The notes under the pieces were generated by a model that saw only the letters and a program-made list of their open reading frames with translations, was not told the origin of the DNA and searched no databases. Shown here piece by piece: positions 10,834-21,137 of a DNA stretch of 64,000 bases (within the stretch, counting starts at the first letter, position 1; each line of letters opens with the position of its first letter). The stretch covers positions 62,001 through 126,000 of the forward strand of contig JAEZDY010000010.1 in NCBI GenBank assembly GCA_023417935.1. The letters are read 5' to 3'. The position numbers and the translations under genes were made by a program. Origin of the DNA: Bacteroidota bacterium (GTDB lineage Bacteria > Bacteroidota > Bacteroidia > Bacteroidales > Lentimicrobiaceae).

Positions 10834-12899
10834 CACCTAATTCCTTTCATTCTCTTATTGTAGTTGTTCAACACCCCTATCAACTTACTACCTTCTATCT
10901 CAAATCTGACTTCACCACCTACACCACCATTATTAGCAATTTCAAACAGTTTTGCTTGTTGTGACTAATTGAGTATCATTTCACCACTATTAACTCTTGC
11001 TATTAGATTATCACCTGAATAAGATTGACCTGAAACAATACCACCTGAAGCAAACTTAGGTAATGAAGCAAATAACTAACTGATAGCAGTTACACCAACT
11101 GCTGCAGTAATTAAACCGGGTAAACCTTTTGTTGATTCACCTGCAATCATTCCTGCAATAGCTTGTGCTAAAAGTCCAAAGATAACCTGTCTTAAACCTG
11201 ACAACATGGAACCTATCAACTGCTGAAAGCTTACTTCACCACCTTCCTACATGGTAATGAAAGCTTCACCAAGCATATTGATAGAATTTGTTGCTATTCC
11301 TGCAATATCACTAAGGGAAAGTAATTCATCTGTTGGAATCGGTTTTAGTTTCAGCTCAATTGGTTCCGGCTCCCAGTCTAAGATGTCTTTATTAATTTTA
11401 TCAAAGGTGTCATCAATATTACCGGGTAAAGTAACTTGACTTGATATGTATTCAGTTGTTTGCTGCTCTACTATCTAATCCACATTATCCTTCTTACCTT
11501 GAATCCTTTGAAGTTCAAGTGTTAAGGGTTTAATGTCTTTACCAAGTAGAATGTATTCTTTAATTTTAGAATTAATTTCACTAATTTGTTTAGTCAAATC
11601 ACCATATAAACTTATTGCTTCACCTTTACTATCATTGTCTTTATTCAATAAGTCAGTGTTAAACTCAACACTAACTGAATTTTCATCAACCTTATCACTA
11701 AAGAACTGAACCTGTTTACTGATATCTTGATGTTCAGCATTCAGTTTGTTTAACCTGTTTTCTTCTTCTTCAAGTTGCTTGTTCTTTTCTTCAATTTTAT
11801 GAGAAAGATAAATTTGTTTTTCAGCATTGGCAGTTAGATAACGGTTCTGTAAATTGGTTAGTTGTGCCTGTCTTACTGATTTTCCAACTTCAGCATTTCT
11901 AATTTCTTGTTCCTTCTGAAACTACTTCAATTGAAGTTCTGACATTTGTGCTGCCTATGCTTCAGCAAGTGATTTCTTTTTCAGTGCTTCAACATATTCA
12001 CCTATTAATTTTCTACCTAAATCCGTTTTGATGTTAGATAAGTCTAACCCTTTCAAGTAATCCGGGTCAAGGCTAATCAGTTGTCTAAGTGCTGTCTGTT
12101 TATCCTTTAAAGATGTGGTTTCACCAGTGATTGTCTGTACTAGTTTCTGAACCTGCGTTATTTGCTTATTATAAGATTCAAAAGCTTTAGATTGTACTTC
12201 CTGTAAAGTGTCCCGGTTCAGAATCCTTAAATCATTCTGCTGTTTTAATGCTTCTGTTTCTTTTTTAGCTGCTTCTGCACTGGCTAATTGATTCTTTATT
12301 AAGAATCCTAATCCAGTAGCTAAAGCACCAACAGCAATTGCAACTACACCAATAATTGAAGCATTCATCTATGAATTCAACTACCATTGAGCAATAGTAG
12401 CAGCTTTTGTTGCTACCGTATTTGAAACAGTTACTGCAGTATCTTTGATTTTAGTATAAACTACCAACAATCTCTTTTCCTAAACCAGTTCATCAATTGC
12501 AGATAAAGCCTGACTAATTCCAATTAGGTTTATCATTGCTTTTTGCAATTGTTCTGATTTCTCTTTAGATACTCCAAATATATTGGCAACACCAACTGCA
12601 CCTTCAGCAACCTAAGTAAGACCCATTAAAGCACCAGTAAAAGCTTCGCCAATAGAACCACCTAAACCTTTTTGAACAGCTCTTAAGTCTGCCATTTCAT
12701 CGCTTAGTTCACCTATTTGTCTAGTGATATTCTCTATTTCTTCTTCTGTCTTACCATCAAAAGAAATATTTCTAAGCTGCTGAAGCTCCTTTCTCATTTC
12801 ACCCATGTTCTTACTGGTTGATGCTTTAGCTTCATTTAAACCCTTTGTATAACCTGCAGCATTAAGGGTAAGTGTTGTTATTAGATTGAATTTCTACAT
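10833..12899 (-). CDS. Phage tail tape measure protein, second codon TAG
   Basis: 688 residues with eleven TAGs as Gln, starting Met-(TAG)-KFNLITTLTLN. Layout: coiled N-terminal part with NMGEMRKELQQLRNISF, a hydrophobic stretch about residues 178-200 (IIGVVAIAVGALATGLGFLI), long coiled coils (KIEEKNKQLEEEENRLNKL), a second hydrophobic part (FGLLAQAIAGMIAGE), and the tape-measure C-terminus ASGGIVSGQSYSGDNLIARV followed by NSGEMILN-Q-SQQAKLF. Gln, Arg or Lys is usual at that recoded position, which supports TAG=Gln. The ATG overlaps the upstream chaperone stop in TAATG; the stop is TGA. The gene is short for a tape measure, so a modest tail length is expected. Confidence 0.92.
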
Positions 12900-13252
12900 T
12901 ATATTTTTACTATTGTTGCTTTACCTTCTTCAGCATTCTTCAAAGTTTGCATCTATGAATTTCTAAACTGTTCCAGTTGTTCAGGTGTAGGTTTATCAAT
13001 TAAAGCTTCTTCATGTTCCCAACTAAACCTTATTAAATCTTGTGGTTTCTTAACCTTAGCACCATAAACCTAAGCATTAATAAAACCTAACCATCTGACT
13101 TGTTCCCATCTTTCTTGATACTGCTTGTTGTATTGGCTTAGCACTGCTTCTATTTCGTAGTTAGTCATCTTATCCAAGAAGTAATCCGGTTCAATTCCAC
13201 ACCCTAAAACAACTAAACCGTAAAGCTCCTTTATGCTTATACCTTCTTTGCT
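12899..13252 (-). CDS. Tail assembly chaperone, -1 frameshift extension (gpT-like)
   Basis: This 117-codon frame has no start of its own near the 5' end and joins the upstream 99-residue chaperone through a -1 slip on a run of nine A. The fused product would have about 212 residues. The extension begins SKEGISIKELYGLVVLGCG and contains RWEQVRWLGFINA-Q-VYGAK and KKPQDLIRFSWEHEE, typical of the T part in Bacteroidota phages. Two TAGs (13070 and 12953, lowest base) are read as Gln. Stop TAA overlaps the tape-measure ATG, as in lambda-type gene order. Confidence 0.8.
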
Positions 13253-13536
13253 TTTTTTTTATTGTCTTCTTTTGGCATAAGTGAAGCTAAGTAATCATTG
13301 AAAGAATCCAATGATTCAGGTGAATTGTCAAGTTCATCAACAAACTAGTCAAAGGTGAATATAAAGTCCTTATTACCTGCTCTAAGAATACAGAAGAACA
13401 GCTTCATAATATCACTAAAGCTATTGTCCATTGTATTGATTGACTTTCCTGTCATTTCTTCAAAGTACATTAATGACCTAATAGACTGCTTAACATTGTA
13501 TTCAATTCCACTGATTTTAATTTTGATTGTGTCCAT
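13237..13536 (-). CDS. Tail assembly chaperone (gpG-like), recoded
   Basis: 99 residues, MDTIKIKISGIEYNVKQSIR to KEDNKKKAKKV, stop TAA 13237. One TAG at 13345-13347 is read as Gln (FTFD-Q-FVDEL). N-terminal half predicted beta/alpha with RSLMYFEEMTGK, followed by an acidic tail. It lies just upstream of the tape measure, as chaperones do, and overlaps the -1 frame extension through the poly-A slip site. A GTATTTA motif sits 14 bases upstream of the ATG. Confidence 0.8.
13252..13260 (-). other. Poly-A slippery site for -1 programmed frameshifting
   Basis: Nine consecutive A on the coding strand (AAT-AAA-AAA-AAA-GC), near codon 93-95 of the chaperone gene. A -1 slip moves the ribosome from a frame that stops at 13237 to one open to 12899. 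Confidence 0.75.
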
Positions 13537-13550
13537 ATTGTGTTTTCTTA

Positions 13551-13557
13551 TAAATAC
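13551..13557 (-). promoter_or_regulatory. GTATTTA upstream motif
   Basis: GTATTTA 14 bases before the chaperone start; the sequence GTATTTATAAGAAAACAC is nearly repeated before the gene starting at 8250. Confidence 0.5.
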
Positions 13558-13574
13558 TTATAAAGCACACAACA

Positions 13575-13611
13575 CAAAACAAAAAAGGTGAACCTATTAA
13601 GATTCACCTTT
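13575..13611 (-). terminator. Terminator after the tail tube gene
   Basis: Stem AAAGGTGAA / TTCACCTTT (9 bp, 10-base loop) followed on the minus strand by TTTTTTGTTTT. Confidence 0.8.
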
Positions 13612-13632
13612 AACACAACATCAACCAAGTCA

Positions 13633-14094
13633 TTAAGCCATTACTAAAGCTCCACTACCTTCAAGTGTTATTGAGTATGAAGCATTATCTTCATTAGGTG
13701 CATTAAGTGATAAACTTGTAATAATTGCAGTACCTGTATAGTTCTTTTTAGCAGCGTCAACTGTCCAATCCGGTGAAGTACCGGTTTTCTATGCAAATAC
13801 AACATTAACAGGTGTCCTTGCTATCATTAAAGCATAAAGTTCATCAAAGGTGTTAAGTCCTGTAGTTGAAGTCAACACTTCAGTGTAAAGCTGTTCACTT
13901 GACATGTTCCAATCAAGTTTTCCTGCTGCCTTATCAGTCCAGTATCCGGAATCCTTTGAACTAATATCCCTTGTTGAAAGTGTAATATCAAGTTTTGCAT
14001 TCGTTGAAAATGCAATTGGAAGCTTACTTACTCCGGTTCCTACGAACAACATTAAGTCACCGCCAAAACCTATTTTATTTGTTTCTAAAGCCAT
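13633..14094 (-). CDS. Major tail tube protein (one recoded TAG)
   Basis: 153 residues with TAG 13789-13791 as Gln (VNVVFA-Q-KTGTSPDW); standard code gives only 101. Begins MALETNKIGFGGDLMLFVG. LPIAFSTNAKLDITLSTRDI and the SKDSGYWTDKAAGKLDW segment match the TP901-1/Phage_tail_2-like tube family, which stacks hexameric rings around the tape measure. It sits between the tail completion gene and the chaperone, with its own terminator, as expected for a highly expressed subunit. Stop TAA. Confidence 0.87.
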
Positions 14095-14132
14095 TTTATA
14101 AAATGTTTTAAGTCAATTTAAAAAGTATCTAA

Positions 14133-14495
14133 TCATGCTTGAACCTTGAAAGTAAGCATCTGAATATATGTTCCACTTTCATAAGATTCCTAACCATCTG
14201 TTAACGTAACGTTCTTGATAGCTGAATCTTTGTAGCTTGTTAATGTTTCTGCTACTGCTTCAGCTATTGCCAAACTGTCTGAATATTTTAGCGCAATTAT
14301 AGTAATGTTGACTATTGTAGTTGAACCAGTCAGATAATCCTTTGAATAATTGTTACTGAACAACCTTTCATAAATCACACAAGGGAAAACTGTACCTTCA
14401 GGAATGATTAAAGGATATATTCTTGAACCAACTAACTAAGTCAGTTCCTAATTTGCTTTCAATAACTCATATATTTTCTTACCTGTAGTAATCAT
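14133..14495 (-). CDS. DUF3168-like tail completion / head-tail protein (recoded)
   Basis: 120 residues, MITTGKKIYELLKAN to FKVQA, TGA stop. Three TAGs (14448, 14436, 14190, lowest base) are read as Gln, e.g. LKAN-Q-ELT-Q-LVGSRIYP. The VGSRIYPLIIPEGTVFPCVIY segment resembles the DUF3168 tail completion family, whose members cap the tail tube at the head. Position next to the tube gene agrees. GTATTTA lies 15 bases before the ATG. Confidence 0.75.
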
Positions 14496-14509
14496 TGTTT
14501 TCCTTTCTA

Positions 14510-14818
14510 TTAAATACTGTGTTCCTGTTTATGGCATTCTCTACATAGGGTAATTAAATTATCAAACTTGAACCCTAATCTTAATTTCTCTAAAGGTGTC
14601 TTACCTTCACTAATTGGTGTGATATGGTGAATCTCAATACCGGATACTATCAACCCTTTCTAATAGCACCTTTCACACAATGGATTCTTCAATAGTTTCC
14701 TTAACCTTAATTTGCGCCAATCAGAAGTATTATACACTAACCTGTGAATTTCATTATCCTTCTTGCTTGTGTGCTTTCTAGGTTCTCTAATTCTCTTAGG
14801 TAAATTAATTTTTGGCAT
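14510..14818 (-). CDS. HNH endonuclease (one recoded TAG)
   Basis: 102 residues with TAG 14660-14662 as Gln (CERCY-Q-KGLIVS). A complete HNH site is visible: Cys48/Cys51, His64-His65 in IEIHHITPI, Asn87 in FDNLITL, Cys92/Cys95-His96. Phage HNH proteins beside head genes often help terminase cut cohesive ends. Unusually it sits between head-tail genes rather than next to terminase, so it could instead be homing-like. It overlaps the preceding gene by 14 bases. Stop TAA. Confidence 0.85.
14511..14517 (-). promoter_or_regulatory. GTATTTA upstream motif
   Basis: GTATTTA 15 bases before the tail completion gene; it overlaps the last codons of the HNH gene. Confidence 0.5.
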
Positions 14819-15260
14819 TGGCTCTTGCTTCAAGTGCTTTAAGGATAGAATTGGATATTGTCTGTTTTGCTAAACCTTGCTTTTGTGCTACAGCATTATA
14901 AAAGAAGTTAGTAGCAGTTATGTTTCCCCTACTCTAATCTGTTGATGTTTTTCTTTCTTTAGTTCCCCATTCAACCCACCTTAATTTATAACCTTCCCGG
15001 TGCTTCACACCATACTTTACACCAATGTTCCTCTTTAATTCTTCAACTGAAAATAGGCTATTATAGTAAGAATATCCTGACTTAGATTTTAGCTTTCTTG
15101 AAGCAAACAGATTCTATTTAGCTTGTTGGTTTATGACTATAGCACCTTCTACAAAAGCATCACTAATAACTTCCTTCCGGATTTCTTCTTGAAGTCCATT
15201 TAAAAGTCTAATTAATTCATCACCATTGAAAGGTATAATATCAACTTCAAGTTCTGCCAT
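14805..15260 (-). CDS. HK97 gp10-like head-tail protein (recoded)
   Basis: 151 residues, MAELEVDIIPFNGDELIRLL to LEARANAKN, stop TAA. Two TAGs (15114 and 14934, lowest base) are read as Gln (NQQAK-Q-NLFAS and STD-Q-SRGN). GVKYGVKHREGYKLRWVEWG followed by TKERKT is the family signature of HK97-gp10 head-tail joining proteins. It follows the head-closure gene in normal late order and overlaps the HNH gene. Confidence 0.83.
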
Positions 15261-15262
15261 AA

Positions 15263-15574
15263 TTATTCATTTATTAGTTCACTGGTAATAAGCAACCCTT
15301 CCTTCTATCCTATTTCTTCAACAAACAGGATACGGTAATTCTGTTCCTTAAACCTAATCCGGTAAACCGGTTTAATATCTCTAAAGTAGGTGGTGAATTG
15401 AACCACCTGTGTATGAAATATCTCTTTATTGTCTGACATGTTCCCGGATACATACTTTACCTATGCTCTAATAGTCATAGATGTTTCAAAGCTTTCTTCT
15501 GAAGCTCCATACTAATCTTTAGTAATTACCGGTTCCTGAACCTGAATTTGATTTCTTAAACTACCTATATTCAT
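15263..15574 (-). CDS. Phage head closure / head-tail adaptor (recoded)
   Basis: 103 residues, MNIGSLRNQIQVQEPVITKD-Q-YGASEESF. Three TAGs (15512, 15461, 15305) are read as Gln. The N-terminal IGSLRNQIQVQEP and the Tyr-Arg-Ile-Arg-Phe strand (PVYRIRFKEQNYRILFVEEI) match the SPP1 gp16-like head-tail joining family (Phage_H_T_join). The ATG overlaps the connector gene stop in ATGA. Stop TAA. Confidence 0.87.
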
Positions 15575-15858
15575 ACAGCAAAATGATTTTTATAAGGTGC
15601 TAACAAGAATTTAAAGGAATAAGGAATCTCTACACCATTTGCAAAGGATACCATAGTTCTATTCACATAAAGGTGCTATACAAGTAACATTGCCTAATGT
15701 TTTGCCTCTATTGGTAAGGTATCAACAGTTAAAGTTCCATCACAATAATTAATCACTGAAGCTTCAGAAACTTCAATTAAACTGGTCAAGTAAGTGTCAT
15801 CTACTATGAATTCAGGCTCTATGTTCAAATGTCTTTTTATTTCTTCAAGTGTTATCAT
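15571..15858 (-). CDS. Head-tail connector (gp6-like), recoded
   Basis: 95 residues, starting MITLEEIKRHLNIEPEF. Two TAGs (15694, 15676) are read as Gln (EAKH-Q-AMLLV-Q-HLYVN). LEEIKRHLNIE, then DDTYLTSLIEVSEASVINY and the helix before a YVNR segment, is the pattern of the phage gp6-like connector (Phage_connect_1). It follows the capsid gene directly. Stop TGA overlaps the next ATG. A GTATTTA motif lies 17 bases upstream. Confidence 0.87.
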
Positions 15859-15875
15859 TATTAAAGTGTTTACTA

Positions 15876-15882
15876 TAAATAC
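15876..15882 (-). promoter_or_regulatory. GTATTTA upstream motif
   Basis: GTATTTA 17 bases before the connector gene, just after the capsid terminator, consistent with a promoter. Confidence 0.5.
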
Positions 15883-15883
15883 C

Positions 15884-15919
15884 AAAAAGAAAACCTATCA
15901 ACCACACAGTTGATAGGTT
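15884..15919 (-). terminator. Terminator after the major capsid gene
   Basis: Perfect 11-bp stem AACCTATCAAC / GTTGATAGGTT with a 6-base loop; minus-strand tail TTTCTTTTT. Confidence 0.85.
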
Positions 15920-15945
15920 CCTAATTAGATTTATTTGATTCAGAA

Positions 15946-17142
15946 TTACTTGATAGAAGCAGTTGCAAAAGCTGAAGCATTGCGTTTAGCAGCATCAAAA
16001 TAAGCACTAACTACTATTCTTACATTACCATTAACTGCCTGTGAAAGTGCATCAACTGTAATGTCAATACCACCCCACTGTCCTATGATGAACTGTGAAA
16101 AGTCACCAAACAATACACCAAATTCATCAGCACCTACTTGAAGTTCTTTTGCTACGTGGTTAGAAACAAGAACAGGATATCCGTTCATTTCAGAACCATC
16201 AAGAATAAAGATAGGTTGACCGGCAACTTTAGGTGTGGTTTTCAGGATACCTTTAGCACCTGAATTCATAATGTAAGTGTAACCATTTACATTAGCAGAT
16301 TCAACATCTGTTTCCATTTTTACCATGTTAGCAAAAGTTGCTACACCACTGTTAACAGGTGCAACTGCAAAGAATCCTGCAGGTGAAACACCGGGAACAG
16401 CAGCAGCCTTACCAAATAAAGTAGATTCCAACTTAGCAGATACAGCATTAACAATGTCACGCATCAACATAGCTTCAGCAGCTATTGAATCCTGTGATAA
16501 GAACTGCTTACTTACATCAATGTAAGCTGTAATCCTTTTTGGTGATAGTGTAACTTCACTGAAAGTTCCTGCACCATCAGCAGCCTATACACCTTCACCT
16601 TTCCAAAGTGCATTAGTTCCACTGTAAGCAGGTAATGATACATCACCTTTAAGACCAGTTAGGAAAGTTGCACCGGCTTTAACAAGTACTAAAGATTCTC
16701 TGATAGGGTCAAGGATTCCACCTTTATCTTCAGATACAATTTCCTGTCCTTGTGTAGCAGTTTGAGCAGCTATTAAAGCACGTGTTGAAAATGGTAATAC
16801 GATATCACCAGTTGAAGAAATACCTGCATTTCTCATAGATTCTTTACCGGCTCTGATTACTTCAACTGTTAAGTCATCATAATTTAATCCGTTTGTCCTT
16901 GCTTCGATAGCTTTTAAAAGACTAAAATTTTCCATATTATTTTTAATTGTTGTTTTTCTTTTTTCACCTTTTTGTTTAAGGTTAATTTGAGTATCTAAGT
17001 CTTCAATATCTTTTGTTATTTCGTTGAAGCGTTCATTTTCTACAGTTGAAAGTTTTCTTTGCTCAATCCTACCTTCATTCACAATTGACTCTAATTGCTT
17101 CAATTTCTGATTCCTTAATTCAATAAGTTGTACTAAGTCCAT
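15946..17142 (-). CDS. Major capsid protein, HK97 fold (one recoded TAG)
   Basis: 398 residues with TAG 16585-16587 as Gln (WKGEGV-Q-AADGAGTF); standard code breaks it in the middle. Residues 1 to about 70 are a charged coiled-coil delta domain (LIELRNQKLKQLESIVNEGR), normally removed by the prohead protease. The body has NALWKGEGV, SPKRITAYIDVSKQFLSQDS, GYTYIMNSGAK and GDFSQFIIGQWGGIDITVD, all standard in HK97-type capsids. It has its own terminator and GTATTTA site. Only one TAG in 398 codons, low against the neighbouring terminase. Stop TAA. Confidence 0.95.
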
Positions 17143-17162
17143 TACTATAATTGCCTTTCTAT

Positions 17163-17169
17163 TAAATAC
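17163..17169 (-). promoter_or_regulatory. GTATTTA upstream motif
   Basis: GTATTTA 20 bases before the capsid start. Confidence 0.5.
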
Positions 17170-17179
17170 TGTAATCAGT

Positions 17180-17866
17180 TTAGATACCCTTGAACTTATT
17201 CAGGATTGCATCTAAACTTCTGTAATATTCTTCTATCTCATTAACTGGTTCAGTTCTTTCTTCAACTATCGGTTCTACTGGTTCCTGTTCAACTACTGGT
17301 TCCACTACTTCAATGACTGGTTCCAATACTTCAGGTTGTACTTCTTCAGTTTCCTTGAATTCATCAAAAGACCTGCAGGAAGTTTGTGAATAAGCAGGTG
17401 TATTCACCAAGCTGAAGTCAAAAAGTTCTTCAAATCTTTCAACTGTTCTAATGTAGGTTCCATCAGAACGTCTTTCAAATTTGTCACCACCTTTAGGAAC
17501 TGTGAAGGCAAATGAACAGGAATCAACATCACCGTTCTTAACTGCCTAAAGGATTTCATCACCTTTCTATGTTCTCTTAGCTTTAAAGGAAAAATCAACA
17601 CCTGTAGGTGTAATAAATACCTTCAGGGTTCCATTACCTCTATTTGACCTAGCTAATGGAATATCATTGCTATTATGATTCCACAGCATTACAATGTTGC
17701 TCTTATTGATTAACTCAGGGTCAACCTAAGAAGACTTAATTATTTCTCTAAATTGTCCATTAATCAACTCAGATTCCTTGTTGAATACTATAGCAGTTCC
17801 TGTAATAGTTCTGTCTTCTTCATTTGCTCTAATCTCTGTTATATATCGTTTCTCTATATTTTCCAT
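17180..17866 (-). CDS. HK97-family prohead protease (recoded)
   Basis: 228 residues with TAGs at 17726, 17567 and 17546 (lowest base) read as Gln. The protease domain is about residues 1-165: TGTAIVFNKESELINGQFRE, catalytic His64 in MLWNHN, a Ser at about 118 in DSCSFAF, and FEELFDFSLVNTPAY. The C-terminal 65 residues are an acidic Pro-Val-Glu repeat (EPVIEVVEPVVEQEPVEPIV), perhaps a scaffold tail. The ATG overlaps the portal TGA in TGATG. It processes the capsid delta domain. A 65-residue overlapping frame at 17404-17601 is a shadow of this gene. Confidence 0.93.
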
Positions 17867-19110
17867 CATTCACCTTGTTTTAATTGATTGTCTACTGGTG
17901 CATCTTTAGGAACTTCTTTGTTCTCTGAAATAAGATTATCTAAAGGTTGTAAATTAGTTTGGTTGAAAGCTCTATTACCACCTTTAACCGGACTACCTGC
18001 ATTAATTTTCTCCCTGACTTCATTTGTGGTTAAAGCTCCAATCTGATACATTTTAGTATAATAGTCTGCTTTTGTAGTAGCATCTAATCTCATAATGTTT
18101 TCTGTATCAAATTTTAGTTCTGAAGTACTCCAATCAGAAGGAAGGAATAGTTTTCTGAATGCTTCAGATTCCAATTTTTCAAGTAATGGAACCAGTGAAT
18201 TATTCAAGAAGTCAAGTGATTGCTGTTCTGCAGTACTAAACTTTCCGGTTTCACTGAAAGCTAATGAAGGTGGAACATTGAAAAATCTACAGATTTCAAG
18301 AACACCAAATTGTCTAGATTCTAAAAGTTGTGAATCTTTAGGATTAACTGATATTGTTTGATATTCTAGACCTTCAGAAATAACTACAATAGAATTACTT
18401 GCACCACCAAAATCAGTATTCAACTGGTTTATTAATTGCTGTTTTGCATTGGCTGCCTGTGTTTTATTCATACTTTGCCCTGCAACAGGTCTTAGAATTC
18501 CTGACATTGAACCACCGGACTTATAGAAATTACTCTAATGTTCTTCACTTGAATAAGCAATACCAAGTGTATTAGCTGCAAAAGCAAGGGTACTTATTCC
18601 AGTAACACCATTATTGGTGTAGTTCAGGAAAGCAAGAATTTGTGATTTATCATACTCTTTCTTACTGACAGTATCTACATACTTCACATCATTGTCTTCA
18701 ATCTTAACCTGAATTGAATCACTATTCAGAAGCACTAATGATAATGGTTGACCTGTTACCTATCTTTCAATAAGAACATAAGCAGCACCCTTTAAAAGCA
18801 TATTCTGAACAATCAACTTCTTAAAGGTGAAAGCTGACATAAATGGGTTAGGTTGTATGTTCATTAAAGTGTATATGGTATTATCATAGTCTACATACTT
18901 CCAGTTATCTTCATACCTATAAGGTAACATTGGTAATGACTACACTGAATCACTAAGCAGGTTAACACACCGGTAAACTGTTGAAAGCTTTAAAGCTTTA
19001 CTTTGTGTGTATGAAGAAGCTCCTAAATTGATTGAACCATACACCGGATTGTATTCTTCTAAGCTTCTTTGTTCAACTTGTTTCCTACTAAAAAAATTAA
19101 ATAAATTCAT
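17866..19110 (-). CDS. Phage portal protein, HK97 type (recoded)
   Basis: 414 residues with TAGs at 18940, 18760 and 18535 read as Gln. Landmarks: STVYRCVNLLSDSVQSLPM at the N-terminus, HQSNFYKSGGSMSGILRP, the EICRFFNVPPSLAF motif of Phage_portal, and KMYQIGALTTNEVREKIN near the C-terminus. It forms the dodecameric DNA entry ring and docks terminase. Follows terminase by 35 bases and is coupled to the protease. GTATTTA lies 16 bases before the ATG. Stop TGA. Confidence 0.95.
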
Positions 19111-19126
19111 AGTTATTGTTTAACTG

Positions 19127-19133
19127 TAAATAC
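19127..19133 (-). promoter_or_regulatory. GTATTTA upstream motif
   Basis: GTATTTA 16 bases before the portal start, inside the terminase-portal gap. Confidence 0.5.
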
Positions 19134-19144
19134 TTGAATCTGTA

Positions 19145-20767
19145 TCAATAGATTTCAAATGAATAGATAGGACTTGTAAGCAACCCACCATAAGCATTAA
19201 TCATTGCTGCAACACCATCTATCTTATTTGACCTATTTGCTTTATCTAAAGAATAATTACCAAACTTGTTGATATTAATAATCACATTTTGAATCATCCA
19301 CTTTGTAACAGGGTTCTTCTGAATATTGATACTATCAGATTTAATCAACCTTTCAAACTCTTTAAGTGGTTTATTTAGATTCCCTGGCATCTGACTAAAA
19401 GGTTGAAGATTCAATCCTGCTTCAGTTGCTTCAATCTAAAACTGTGTACTATTCCATTTGTCATAGTATAAAGCTTTCACCGGGTTCCTGTCATTGACCT
19501 TCATTATATCATGCAGAATTCTACTATAGTCAATGACATTACCACTAGTTAAAGTTATATAACCTAAATCCTACCATTCTTTAAACCGTTTCCGGTTAAT
19601 GTTAGTATTCAATGAATCTTCAGGTAAATAGTATCTATTAATGAAAGTAGGTTGACCACCAATCAAGAACAGGTAAGTTACCTATGTGATATCAGAAACA
19701 GAAGCTAAGTCAACACCTACTATCACTTCAACATCTTCAATCAGTTCACCACTTAATTCAATATCAATCATTGACCTGTCAATAAATTTATCTTCAATCC
19801 AAACTTCTTCACTGTTGGATTTCAACCATTGATTCATATGCTTAACCAGTACACCAGTTCTTTCAGAACTACTGTTGATTGCTTTCTGTACTTCAGCTTC
19901 TATAAACTCCGGGAAAACACTTATACCTAAGTTTGGATTCTATTTTATCCAAGTTGCAGGGTCTTCAAAATTGTCTTCAGAATCCAATGTGTAAATGATA
20001 GCAAACTGTGATTCATCTAACTTTAACCCTGACAGTACTTCAGTACAGTATGTTCTTAACTCATAGCAGAAGGAACCAGTGTTAAAACCTGCAGTTGTAA
20101 CAGCCATCAATAAGGGTTCCTGTCTTGAACCCTGTGAAGATTTTAGAACATTATACATGCTGTTATCCGGCTATTCATGTAATTCATCAATCAAACAAAA
20201 TGACTAGTTTAAACCATCCAATCTTTTACTGTCACTTGCTGTAACTATCAATTCGTTATTCCTGAACTTAAGACTTGAATAGTAAGGAATCAGATGTTTT
20301 TCTTTCCTGTCTAAATTGTGTGCATACTGTTTGACTTTCTTGAAGTCTACATTCTTTGCTTGTTCTCTACTATTAGCTGAAATGATAACCTGCTAATCAA
20401 TATCAGTAAGTAAATGGAACATCTATAAAGCTGTTACTAATTGGCTCTTACCGTTCTTTCTCTACAGTTCTAAATATACATTCCTGTACTTCCTTCTGTT
20501 GTTATCTTTCCTTTTGATACCATATACATTAGCTACTATGAACATTTGCCATGCTTCTAACTTAAAAGGTGTTGGTGTCTACTGTTCTGTTAAAGGAAGT
20601 GCATTGATAAAAGCAACCACTTTATCAACCTAATCATTATCATAATAGTAATCCGGGTTCCTTAAATCCTTAAGGAACCTTTCACACTATTGAATGACAT
20701 AGAAAGAACCGGGTATTACACCGGTAATGATGTTGTTCTAATAATTGGTTGCAGTTTGAAGATTCAT
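19145..20767 (-). CDS. Terminase large subunit with thirteen recoded TAGs
   Basis: 540 residues only if thirteen TAGs are read as Gln; standard code leaves no piece longer than 90 residues. ATPase: Walker A-like RKNGKS at 103-108, Walker B FCLIDELHE near 190-198. Nuclease: VIVGVDLASVSDIT with the first metal-binding Asp, and the late ANRSNKIDGVAAMINA with its Asp. Also FKLEAWQMFIVANVYG. This is the Terminase_1 family. Start ATG overlaps the small subunit stop (TGATG); stop TGA. Recoded positions such as NST-Q-FQIEATE and VSDIT-Q-VTYLF fit Gln in surface or variable spots. Confidence 0.95.
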
Positions 20768-21054
20768 CACCTTGTTTCTTTTTGACCGGATAACTGATTT
20801 AATAGCTGTGTAAATGAATCAGTTTCAGATGTGTTTTCTGTATTTTTTTGAAGTTTTTTGACTTCATTTAACTGCTTTGTAATCTGTACATTTACTTGAT
20901 AAGTCAGGTATAAGTTTTTAAAATTACCTGCTTTATATTCCTTAATAAGGTTGTTATATAGTCTTATGTTGTTCAGAATCAGTTCTACTGTAGTCTAATC
21001 CGCTTGTAATTCAATTAGGGTTTTCTTTGCTTGTAGTATTTGAATTTCTTTCAT
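20767..21054 (-). CDS. Terminase small subunit, P27-like (one recoded TAG)
   Basis: 95 residues, MKEIQILQAKKTLIELQAD-Q-TTVELILNNI, all-helical, with VQITKQLNEVKKLQ. Placed immediately upstream of the large subunit with TGATG coupling, as in P27-type modules. It would recognise the packaging site and load the large subunit. TAG 20995-20997 is read as Gln. The C-terminus is Thr/Ser/Gln rich. GTATTTA lies 17 bases upstream of the ATG. Family call rests on size, helices and position. Confidence 0.75.
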
Positions 21055-21071
21055 GGCTTTCCTTTTAAAGT

Positions 21072-21078
21072 TAAATAC
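21072..21078 (-). promoter_or_regulatory. GTATTTA upstream motif
   Basis: GTATTTA 17 bases before the small terminase gene, probably heading the packaging/head transcript. A GC-poor stretch with CCCCCTAGAG at 21089-21098 follows and could be near the packaging site. Confidence 0.45.
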
Positions 21079-21137
21079 AGGAAGCATACCCCCTAGAGAA
21101 TCAAATATTTTTTAAACGGACTCTGTGGTGGTGGATA

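Noticed and set aside
17404..17601. 65-residue open frame overlapping the prohead protease
   Set aside because: Different frame; the protease frame with three TAGs gives a complete HK97-type domain here.
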